Shown here: piece after piece, positions 1 to 5,112 of the stretch
Numbering within the stretch: position 1 is the stretch's first letter
Layout of the letters: each line of letters begins with the position of its first letter
Source of the DNA: Nitrosomonas sp.
GTDB lineage: Bacteria; Pseudomonadota; Gammaproteobacteria; Burkholderiales; Nitrosomonadaceae
Assembly: GCA_021774205.1 (NCBI GenBank)
Contig: JAJFJI010000091.1
Span: forward strand, 1 to 5,112
Length of the DNA stretch: 5,112 nt
Direction of reading: 5' to 3'
Translations under genes and position numbers: made by a program
Notes under the pieces: model-generated
The model's database searches: none
Seen by the model: the letters and a program-made list of their open reading frames with translations, nothing else
What the model was told of the DNA's origin: nothing

Positions 1-201
1 AATTGTCAGCGCTTATTTGATTACTGGAAAACTGGATTTCTCTACGGCCAATCCTAACTGTTCATCCACTTGAAATTCAGAAGAACCACTTTTTTGTCTG
101 GAATTGTTTCGCATCAGTATTCTGGAGCACCTGTGTCTAGAATCAACTATTTGCAGATATCAGTAGCGCACGGGCGACACTTCCAAGAAAGATGCATCAA
201 A
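1..201. other. Left-edge stretch with no supportable gene
   Basis: This stretch lies downstream of the leftward GNAT gene. The plus strand is open from base 1 to a TAA at 55-57, giving 18 codons rich in aromatic residues. That could be the C-terminal tail of a gene entering from the left and convergent with the GNAT gene, but so short an open run often occurs by chance. A minus-strand open frame of 33 codons (114-13) has no clear ribosome binding site or family resemblance. No hairpin followed by a T-run that would terminate the leftward operon was seen. Confidence 0.5.
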
Positions 202-735
202 CTACACATTCTTTTCAAGATACTCAATGGTCAAACCATCAACTTTAGGCACGCCAATATCTAAATGGAGTGGGTAAGCTTCAATTTTCCCGCTACGGGC
301 GTATCCTCTGCGTTCATAGAAGGCGATCAATTCTGACCGTTGAGATACCACAAACATGATATATTTCTTTGTGCTCAGTTTTGTTAAAGCAAATGTTTCC
401 GCTTGTTTGAGTATATATTTGCCAATACCTTTACCTTGCAGACTTGGATGAACGGAGAAAAATCCGATATACGCGCTATTTTCTTGTTTCTCCACATAGA
501 TGCAAGAAGCTAATCTTCGGTTTTGATTGACCACAAAGAAATGCGCATCAGGATTTATAATGGCGGCTTCTATTTCATGACGATTGGTCCTGTTACCCTG
601 AACAATATGCGTTTCTCTTGTCCATCCAACTTCACCACGATAGGTTAGATTGATCAAGCCACATATCTTGCTGGATTGGTTTGGCTTGGCTTTTTCGAGT
701 CTGAACCTGGAAAAATCAATTGGATCAGGGCTCAT
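202..735 (-). CDS. GNAT-family N-acetyltransferase
   Basis: The 177-residue product is a predicted cytoplasmic acetyltransferase of the GNAT superfamily, which transfers acetyl from acetyl-CoA to an amine. The fold is readable in order: an N-terminal part with a Tyr-Arg-Gly-Glu stretch near 32-35; a beta hairpin around 65-83 (FFVVN, then LASCIYVE); the beta4 strand IGFFSVHP at 90-97; the CoA pyrophosphate loop Q100-G-K-G-I-G105, matching the Q/RxxGxG/A signature; and the motif B segment AFYERRGYARSG at 138-149. The length is normal for the family. The ATG start at 735-733 leaves 12 bases to the stop of the upstream SirB-family gene, so it is probably the last gene of that operon; no strong Shine-Dalgarno is visible. 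The acceptor (small molecule, antibiotic or protein) cannot be told from sequence. The family call is firm; the substrate is unknown. Confidence 0.92.
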   Translation of the reverse strand: MSPDPIDFSRFRLEKAKPNQSSKICGLINLTYRGEVGWTRETHIVQGNRTNRHEIEAAIINPDAHFFVVNQNRRLASCIYVEKQENSAYIGFFSVHPSLQGKGIGKYILKQAETFALTKLSTKKYIMFVVSQRSELIAFYERRGYARSGKIEAYPLHLDIGVPKVDGLTIEYLEKNV

Positions 736-747
736 CGCGCTTTAAGT

Positions 748-1131
748 TTACAAGATATTTATAGTTGGACTTTTAGTCAGCGCGACTACGACGATATATA
801 TGAAGATACACTGTGCTGCAATCCAAGCACTGATTTTAATTGCCCGGTTTTTGCCGAAACGTAACGCCACCATGCCAAGGCCGATATAAATCAATAGTCC
901 GGTAACTTTTGCGGTGAGCCAAGAATCATTGAGTGGGTTTTGCTGAATGATGACAGCCAGCGCAATGGCGCTACTCAGCAGCACGGTATCTACCACATGC
1001 GGCAGAATTTTTACCCAGCGCTGTTGCAGGTTGGCCGAATCTTGCATCATCCATATTCCACGTAGAAAAAATAGCAGAAAGCTCAGGATGACGCTGCCAA
1101 TATGTATTATTTTTAATGCAGCAAAGCCCAT
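748..1131 (-). CDS. SirB-family (SirB2-like) inner-membrane protein
   Basis: This 127-residue integral membrane protein has four predicted helices at about 7-26, 42-62, 72-90 and 98-118. Family features visible are the opening helix KIIHIGSVILSF followed by FFLRGIW (R24), then RWVKILPHVVDTVLL at 39-52 with H45 and D48, then WLTAKVTGLLIYIGLGMVALR at 71-91. This is the usual layout and size of SirB proteins, named after a Salmonella invasion-gene up-regulator but widespread in non-pathogens, where the biochemical role is not established. H10 and H45 lie in or beside helices and could bind a metal or haem; that is inference. The gene starts 3 bases after the stop of the CopD-like gene, and its ribosome binding site overlaps the end of that gene, implying translational coupling. 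The virulence-style name should not be taken as function here. Confidence 0.85.
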   Translation of the reverse strand: MGFAALKIIHIGSVILSFLLFFLRGIWMMQDSANLQQRWVKILPHVVDTVLLSSAIALAVIIQQNPLNDSWLTAKVTGLLIYIGLGMVALRFGKNRAIKISAWIAAQCIFIYIVVVALTKSPTINIL

Positions 1132-1134
1132 TGG

Positions 1135-1617
1135 TTATGCTCCAAAAATTAACCAGCCATGACTGCCTGCCACCGCACCAACAACAGTAATCAGGCTTAC
1201 AGTCAATAAAATCCAGTGCATGCGTTGAATCCTGGCTAATTTGTTTTCCGGGGTTAGCTGCGCGGGGGTTTCTTGCTGACGGTGTCGCGCACGCGGCTCC
1301 AGTACAAATAGCATTATAGTAAAAATCAACCAAATAAAAACCATGGCATGCATCCACCAGTAGTGCCATTCAGTGAAGCGATGCCAGGCATCAAGCACAT
1401 AAACCATATAAAAGCCACTTAAACCAACTAGCAGCGTGGTGTAACGCGCTTGTGCCGCAAATCTGTGCCGGAATCGATCAAAAAACGCCAGTCCTTCAGA
1501 TGCTGGATTCATCCGTGCCACCGTTGGTAGCAACACCGTGGTAACCATGGCGACGCCGCCAATCCACAAAACCACACCCAATACATGGAGTGCTCTGGCT
1601 AAAGCAAATTCATCCAT
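1135..1617 (-). CDS. CopD-like four-helix membrane protein
   Basis: The 160-residue polytopic membrane protein has predicted helices at about 7-29, 60-76, 87-106 and 134-152. The first helix carries ARALHVLGVVLWIGGVAMVTT, the His-x(n)-W-I-G-G pattern typical of CopD/YebZ-like and related small haem or copper-associated membrane proteins. Histidines H11, H90 and H134 fall in or at the ends of helices 1, 3 and 4, and more (H51, H79, H85, H153) lie in the loops, so metal or haem binding is plausible but unproven. It is shorter than classical CopD, so it is best regarded as a stand-alone domain-level relative. The ATG at 1617-1615 is preceded by only a weak Shine-Dalgarno. It lies 73 bases after the SpoIIAA-like gene and is tightly joined to the SirB-family gene (3-base gap). 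Copper transport is a possibility, not a finding. Confidence 0.75.
   Translation of the reverse strand: MDEFALARALHVLGVVLWIGGVAMVTTVLLPTVARMNPASEGLAFFDRFRHRFAAQARYTTLLVGLSGFYMVYVLDAWHRFTEWHYWWMHAMVFIWLIFTIMLFVLEPRARHRQQETPAQLTPENKLARIQRMHWILLTVSLITVVGAVAGSHGWLIFGA
1140..1143 (-). promoter_or_regulatory. Shine-Dalgarno for the SirB-family gene, inside the upstream CDS
   Basis: On the minus strand GGAG stands 8 bases before the ATG at 1131-1129. It lies within the last codons of the CopD-like gene, so ribosomes finishing that gene would reach the next start at once. This supports the chosen start and translational coupling of the two membrane proteins. Confidence 0.6.
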
Positions 1618-1690
1618 GTGAATTTTCTAACAGTTTAAACAAACCAATCATCTTTAACCTCTATGGTGCCGACAGTCTATTAGGTATGAG

Positions 1691-2041
1691 TTACTCATCA
1701 GCAGATGCCCATGCTATTGCCTCATCATAATCACTGAACCCTGAGACCCCGGCATTAATGAAAAGATTAGAAACCCAGGCACTCCACGCTTGCCATTGGT
1801 CATCGGTTACCACCGCCACCCGATTAAACTCGCTGCCATGCTCATGCATGAATTTAATCTCTTCCCATGCAACATCAACGGTGTAATCCAACATATCTCG
1901 CAGGTCGAACAATACATTTACTTTTCCGTCAGAATGCTGTTGATGAAGAACCTGATCCTCAAATTCCTTGTAGTCTTTCAATGTAAATTCGCCAATTACT
2001 GCAAGAATGAACAGATTGTCATTTTTCTGAATATTAATCAT
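1691..2041 (-). CDS. SpoIIAA-like (STAS-fold) protein
   Basis: The 116-residue soluble protein has the pattern of the SpoIIAA-like family (Pfam PF11964 as I know it). It opens with a beta strand and turn (LFILAVIGEFTLKDYKEFED, 10-29), then a central strand VNVLFDLRDM at 41-50, a helix DVAWEEIKFMHEH at 56-68, the strand RVAVVTDDQWQAW at 74-86, a further helix and a final DYDEAIAWA at 104-112. Members have the fold of anti-sigma-factor antagonists, but usually lack a demonstrated partner switch. I see no anti-sigma kinase or sigma factor nearby, so a role in partner switching is not supported. It is the first leftward gene from the divergent region and has its own good ribosome binding site. 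Whether it is co-transcribed with the CopD-like gene 73 bases downstream is uncertain. Family assignment is confident; role is unknown. Confidence 0.85.
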   Translation of the reverse strand: MINIQKNDNLFILAVIGEFTLKDYKEFEDQVLHQQHSDGKVNVLFDLRDMLDYTVDVAWEEIKFMHEHGSEFNRVAVVTDDQWQAWSAWVSNLFINAGVSGFSDYDEAIAWASADE

Positions 2042-2043
2042 GA

Positions 2044-2052
2044 CTCCACCTT
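2044..2052 (-). promoter_or_regulatory. Shine-Dalgarno of the SpoIIAA-like gene
   Basis: On the minus strand AAGGTGGAG precedes the ATG at 2041-2039. The AAGG part is 7 bases from the start codon and the GGAG part only 2, so the AAGG portion is the likelier pairing site. This is the strongest ribosome binding site in the window and fixes the start of the gene. Confidence 0.65.
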
Positions 2053-2068
2053 AAATGATAATAGGTTA

Positions 2069-2098
2069 ATCATATCCCGAATGTTTCATAAATGTCAC
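2069..2098 (-). promoter_or_regulatory. Candidate sigma-70 promoter for the leftward gene block
   Basis: Read on the minus strand, GTGACA (2098-2093, five of six matches to TTGACA) is followed after 18 bases by TATGAT (2074-2069, five of six matches to TATAAT). Transcription would start near 2062, giving a leader of about 20 bases that still contains the full ribosome binding site. The position makes it a good candidate for driving the SpoIIAA-like gene and possibly the three genes after it. It was found by eye in AT-rich DNA, so a chance match is possible. Confidence 0.4.
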
Positions 2099-2292
2099 GT
2101 AGCCATATAGATTTATCGTTTTACTCCTAAAGAAGCTATTTAAATTGTGTAAATATCCTGCTTTTCAGGATTGCAAGAAAGAAATAAACCAAGTAATGGC
2201 TTAGTAACTTGAATAGTTAACGGGAGAAACAACTTAAAAACAATAAGATGGCTGATGAGAAGAAAGATGAAACGAAAAGGTTGCAGGTTAGC

Positions 2293-2298
2293 TATAAT
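2293..2298 (+). promoter_or_regulatory. Candidate -10 box for the lipoprotein gene
   Basis: A perfect TATAAT lies 80 bases before the lipoprotein start, which would give a leader of roughly 75 bases. No good -35 hexamer stands 16-18 bases upstream (the bases there are A-rich with no TTG), and there is no TG extension, so it would be weak or need an activator. The downstream stretch is A-rich. Offered as a candidate only. Confidence 0.3.
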
Positions 2299-2364
2299 AG
2301 GTATGTCTGCAATAAAATAAATAAAACAACGTCAGAATATTAAAATCACGCTAATCAATTAAAC

Positions 2365-2373
2365 AAGAGAGAA
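2365..2373 (+). promoter_or_regulatory. Shine-Dalgarno of the lipoprotein gene
   Basis: AAGAGAGAA, a purine run resembling AAGGAGA, ends five bases before the ATG at 2379; its GAGAG core leaves a 7-base spacer. It supports this start rather than the in-frame Met16, which would remove the positively charged front of the signal peptide. Confidence 0.55.
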
Positions 2374-2378
2374 CTTTA

Positions 2379-3803
2379 ATGAACGCGAATCAAAACACAT
2401 GTAAAATCCGCTGGGTATGCTTGATGCCAATTGCTGCACTCGTCATTGGTCTGACTGCTTGTGATAGTGCTACCGACAGCGGTACCAGTACTAGAGAAGC
2501 TGCTAGAGTAATGCCTACAGGTTCAGCTACGGGCGTGTTGATGATGAATGCTCCGATCTCTGGCATTTCCTATGCCGTATCATCCGGTGCGTCTGGTAAA
2601 ACCAATGATGAAGGCACTTTTGATTTTACGTATGGCGACACCATCGAATTCAAGATTGGCGGGTTAACATTAGGCAACATCCCGGGAGCAGATATTATTA
2701 CACCTATTGCGTTGGCTGATGGTAATGAAAATAAATTACAAAATTTATTGGTTCTATTGCAAACATTGGATGTCGATGGAGATCTATCCAATGGCGTCAC
2801 CATTTCAGACGACACTGCCGCTGCGCTCAATGCATCCATTAATCTGGAAAGCAGTCCGGACACATTTGCCGATGCCGCTAATTTACAAGACGTACTGGAA
2901 GCCAGTGGTATCGAGGGCGAAATTAAAACACCAGAAGAAGCCGTCGCGCAATTTCTCTCCCAGGGTTTTAGTATATTTAATGCACATGTATGGGCAGGCC
3001 ACGATGGCAGCACAGCCACCATGCTACGAGTTGCAACAGATGGCAGTGGAGAATATTTACATGGTACGGCTAGGCCAGATGATTCTTGTGATGAAAACAG
3101 GGCATGTGGTGGCCGCACGTTATACCAGGCGGGTGCAGAGTATGGTGTTGCAAAAGCAACAGGGGTTGATACCAGAGGGTTTATAGTTCTCGGAGAACCC
3201 ATAGTTGACAGCAACCTTAGAGAAGGTTTATCAAACCCTATGCCGCCCAGGCGAATCCATACCGATGGTTTTGAATTAATATTCTCAGATATTGTAAATA
3301 AACCAATACCGCGTGAACAACCCAGTGTCTTTAGTGAAATCTTTCATATCGGTGGTGCGTCAAGTACTGTATCAGCTAAAGCGGGTGCTGTTGTCGAAAC
3401 AGAGGTGAAAGAAAGTCGATTCAAGAGAGTTGAGAATGAAGCTTCCGGAATTGTCGGTGCCTGGGCATATGATAAAGATGCGATCAATACCAGGACACTG
3501 ATTTTTTTTCCGGACGGAAAATTCTTTGCGGTTGACCCAACAGGTGACGTACAGCGAGAAGATCAGGCAGAATGTGCTAGGCCAGGTGTTGAACTCGCTT
3601 CTTACACGTATAACAAAGGTGCAAATCAATTGAGTGTTTCAGGATTTACCTATAATACTGATGGATGTGTCGGCTTTTCAAGACCAGATATTAAAGAAGC
3701 GCACAAATTTACGATTAATGCAGATGGTGAGTCAGCCACAATTGAGATAACAGGTGATGAACCTGTAACGGCATATCGAATTTCCGGATCAACTGAAAAA
3801 TAA
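2379..3803 (+). CDS. Multi-domain lipoprotein of unknown function
   Basis: The 474-residue product is an exported lipoprotein: basic front (K9, R11), hydrophobic core 13-26 and lipobox L25-T-A-C28. Asp29 follows the lipidated Cys; in E. coli Asp at +2 favours inner-membrane retention, though this rule may not hold here. After a Ser/Thr-rich linker (29-48), residues about 50-145 form a beta-rich module: TGVLMMNAPISGISYAV, a GKTNDEGTFDF turn, YGDTIEFKIGGLTLG, then a helix and D131-V-D-G-D-L-S-N-G139, resembling a calcium-binding loop. Similar modules occur in other secreted bacterial proteins that I cannot name precisely. Residues 150-195 are mostly helical. Residues 200-275 and 357-470 are two beta-rich modules, each with a Trp near the start, a DG turn and cysteines (C237/C243; C399/C430). 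No catalytic motif was recognised. It is monocistronic by position, divergent from the SpoIIAA-like gene. Binding, adhesion or envelope roles are guesses. Confidence 0.88.
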   Translation: MNANQNTCKIRWVCLMPIAALVIGLTACDSATDSGTSTREAARVMPTGSATGVLMMNAPISGISYAVSSGASGKTNDEGTFDFTYGDTIEFKIGGLTLGNIPGADIITPIALADGNENKLQNLLVLLQTLDVDGDLSNGVTISDDTAAALNASINLESSPDTFADAANLQDVLEASGIEGEIKTPEEAVAQFLSQGFSIFNAHVWAGHDGSTATMLRVATDGSGEYLHGTARPDDSCDENRACGGRTLYQAGAEYGVAKATGVDTRGFIVLGEPIVDSNLREGLSNPMPPRRIHTDGFELIFSDIVNKPIPREQPSVFSEIFHIGGASSTVSAKAGAVVETEVKESRFKRVENEASGIVGAWAYDKDAINTRTLIFFPDGKFFAVDPTGDVQREDQAECARPGVELASYTYNKGANQLSVSGFTYNTDGCVGFSRPDIKEAHKFTINADGESATIEITGDEPVTAYRISGSTEK

Positions 3804-3838
3804 TTTTTTTGGGACACCAAAGAAATCCTATTCACCAA

Positions 3839-3879
3839 CATTTTCACCCTGAATAGCTTTGTTATTCAGGGTGGAAATG
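3839..3879. repeat. Long hairpin between the lipoprotein gene and priA
   Basis: A 17-bp inverted repeat (3839-3855 with 3863-3879) surrounds the 7-base loop GCTTTGT. The inner 11 bp (CACCCTGAATA with TATTCAGGGTG) pair perfectly, and the outer part holds one G-U pair (3844-3874). It is placed like a terminator of the lipoprotein transcript, 36 bases after the stop, but neither strand has a T-run after the stem, so it does not fit the standard intrinsic terminator. It could instead stabilise the 3' end of the mRNA or be a protein-binding palindrome. Confidence 0.7.
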
Positions 3880-3928
3880 ATCAGATAACACAGCTCTGTA
3901 AATATCTGTCATTGATCTGCCCATTGGC

Positions 3929-5112
3929 ATGATAATTATCCGCGTTGCACTCAATACGCCTGTCGATTGTTTGTTTGATTATATGGCACCTGAAGCAACG
4001 CCACAGGATATTGGTTTGCGCGTACGCGTTCCCTTCGGCAAAAAGCTGATGACCGGGATTATCATGGGTGTCGGCTCTGATACACCGGTCTTGCCTGAGA
4101 AACTGAAACCCGCTGAATATATTTTCCGAGAAATCCCGCCATTACCAACGCAATTGCTCGATTTATTTCGTTTTTGCAGTGATTATTATCATCATCCATT
4201 GGGGATGGTCGTAATGAATGGATTGCCCAGTAAGCTGCGTGACCGAAAACTGACTCAGCCAAAAAAATCGGTTGGAGATTTTCTTTATCGCCTTACTGAT
4301 TCCGGAAAGCAGGTTGATACATCATCTATTCCTTCCCGGAATAGCGTCCAACGCCACTTGCTTGCGCAATTAAGCATAACTGACGCTATGAGCGGTAAAG
4401 ATGCAAAACAAATTTCATCACGCGCAATGAAAATTCTAAAGGAATTTATTGTGCAAGGCTGGGTTGAAGAAATTGCGGCGTTACCAACGATTTCTACAGA
4501 CACACCAATCATTCCCACACTTACAGATGAACAGGAAATTACCGTCAACGCAGTCACAGCTGAAATCGACAAGTTCAATACCTGGTTATTACATGGCGTA
4601 ACGGGCAGCGGCAAAACCGAGGTTTATCTACGAATAATTGCGCATGTTTTATCTCAGGGACTGCAAACACTGGTGTTGATCCCCGAGATTAATTTGACGC
4701 CACAACTAGAAGCAATTTTTCGCGCCCGTTTTCCCGACATACCACTGGTGAGTTTACATAGCGGGCTCAATGATACCGAGCGTGTAACGGGCTGGTTACA
4801 GGCGCAAAGCGGAGACGCCAAAATCATATTAGGTACACGATTGGCTGTCTTCACGCCATTGCCGCATCTCGGTCTGGTCGTTGTGGATGAAGAGCAGGAT
4901 AGTTCATTTAAGCAACAGGAAGGCTTGCGCTACTCGGCGCGGGACATTGCAATTTTTCGTGCCAGGCAGATGAATGTGCCTGTGATATTAGGTTCGGCGA
5001 CGCCTTCGCTGGAAAGTTATCAGAACGCAATCAGCCACCGTTACCGCAGTTTGCGCTTGTTATCCCGTGCAATAAAGAATGCAACACTCCCCGCCATAAA
5101 CTGTATTGATAC
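3929..5112 (+). CDS. priA: Primosomal protein N' (PriA helicase), 3' end cut by window edge
   Basis: PriA is the 3'-to-5' superfamily 2 helicase that recognises stalled, collapsed forks and reloads the replicative helicase. The window holds 394 codons of a protein of about 730 residues in E. coli. The N-terminal DNA-binding domain shows RVALNTPVDCLFDYMAP at 5-21 and GLRVRVPFGKK near 31-41; the winged-helix region begins around the conserved DYYHHPLG. The helicase core follows: Walker A G223-V-T-G-S-G-K229-T, IPEINLTPQ, LHSGLND, ILGTRLAVFTPL, motif II D320-E-E-Q-D324, FKQQEGLRYSARD and motif III G355-S-A-T-P359. The usual motif II is DEEHD, so Q323 replaces His. The zinc-binding cysteines and C-terminal domain lie beyond the edge. 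The frame has a stop at 3899-3901 and no earlier ATG, GTG or TTG, so ATG 3929 is the start despite a poor ribosome binding site. Probably transcribed alone from the 3804-3928 gap. Confidence 0.97.
   Translation, partial: MIIIRVALNTPVDCLFDYMAPEATPQDIGLRVRVPFGKKLMTGIIMGVGSDTPVLPEKLKPAEYIFREIPPLPTQLLDLFRFCSDYYHHPLGMVVMNGLPSKLRDRKLTQPKKSVGDFLYRLTDSGKQVDTSSIPSRNSVQRHLLAQLSITDAMSGKDAKQISSRAMKILKEFIVQGWVEEIAALPTISTDTPIIPTLTDEQEITVNAVTAEIDKFNTWLLHGVTGSGKTEVYLRIIAHVLSQGLQTLVLIPEINLTPQLEAIFRARFPDIPLVSLHSGLNDTERVTGWLQAQSGDAKIILGTRLAVFTPLPHLGLVVVDEEQDSSFKQQEGLRYSARDIAIFRARQMNVPVILGSATPSLESYQNAISHRYRSLRLLSRAIKNATLPAINCID

Larger units (their letters stand above)
2042..2378. other. AT-rich divergent intergenic region
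   Basis: These 337 bases separate the leftward SpoIIAA-like gene from the rightward lipoprotein gene and must hold promoters for both. Besides the candidate sites listed separately, it contains a small inverted repeat at 2155-2171 (stem TCCTG/CAGGA plus one A-T pair, five-base loop), too weak to be a terminator but possibly part of an operator. Two short plus-strand open frames, 2248-2343 (31 codons) and one starting at 2267 (17 codons), lack a well-placed ribosome binding site and are not called as genes. No riboswitch or RNA gene was recognised. Confidence 0.6.

Noticed and set aside
1..57. Possible C-terminal tail of a plus-strand gene entering from the left
   Set aside because: Only 18 codons are visible, with no recognisable motif. 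An open run of this length is common by chance and cannot be judged without upstream sequence.
971..1369. Minus-strand open frame of 132 codons overlapping the two membrane-protein genes
   Set aside because: It is out of frame with both, Cys- and Ala-rich with no membrane pattern, while the two genes it overlaps have clear family features.
1686..1698. 13-base palindrome ATGAGT-T-ACTCAT spanning the stop of the SpoIIAA-like gene
   Set aside because: The single-base centre cannot form a hairpin, no T-run follows, and a site of this size over a stop codon is easily due to chance.
2707..3186. Plus-strand open frame of 159 codons, shifted relative to the lipoprotein
   Set aside because: The translation is rich in Met, Tyr and Trp without domain features, and it lies wholly within the lipoprotein gene in another frame.
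2570..3214. Minus-strand open frame of 214 codons inside the lipoprotein gene
   Set aside because: It is antisense to a well-supported coding region with a lipobox and ribosome binding site. Its translation is Ser/Pro/Asn-rich with no recognisable domain, as expected of a shadow frame.
3792..3810. A-run followed by a T-run at the lipoprotein stop codon, considered as a terminator
   Set aside because: The only possible stem is five A-T pairs around the stop codon with no GC-rich part, so the T-run has no hairpin to act with.
3859..3889. Possible priA promoter, TTGTTA with GATAAC
   Set aside because: Each hexamer matches only four of six bases, the spacing is long (19), and the -35 lies inside the hairpin, so it does not stand out from background.

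Overview
The window looks like ordinary chromosomal DNA of a moderately AT-rich proteobacterium, most likely a betaproteobacterium. The evidence is a SirB-family membrane protein, a CopD-like membrane protein and a PriA whose sequence runs closely parallel to the E. coli enzyme. A Nitrosomonas-like host fits the base composition and protein style, but that is an impression rather than a search result. No rRNA, tRNA, CRISPR array, insertion sequence or prophage gene was seen.

Layout: positions 1-201 hold no gene I can support. Four genes then lie on the minus strand and are transcribed leftward in this order: a SpoIIAA-like (STAS-fold) protein at 2041-1691, a CopD-like four-helix membrane protein at 1617-1135, a SirB-family four-helix membrane protein at 1131-748, and a GNAT acetyltransferase at 735-202. 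The gaps are 73, 3 and 12 bases. The last three are therefore very probably one operon, and the first may be its leading gene. A plausible sigma-70 promoter lies just upstream of the SpoIIAA-like gene. A 337-base AT-rich divergent intergenic region (2042-2378) separates this block from a plus-strand gene for a 474-residue lipoprotein (2379-3803). After a 125-base gap containing a 17-bp hairpin (3839-3879), the 5' half of priA starts at 3929 and runs off the right edge.

Functionally the block mixes one housekeeping gene (priA, replication restart) with small accessory genes. The two adjacent membrane proteins, each with histidines in predicted helices, are the most suggestive pair; they may form a complex or share a redox/haem or copper role, but the sequence does not prove it. 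The lipoprotein is the least characterised item: a lipobox, a beta-rich N-terminal module with a DxDGD loop, and two possibly related modules with paired cysteines. I found no convincing novel multi-gene system. The points most worth a second look are the lipoprotein architecture, the SirB/CopD-like pair, the DEEQD helicase motif II in PriA, and the long hairpin that lacks a U-tract.
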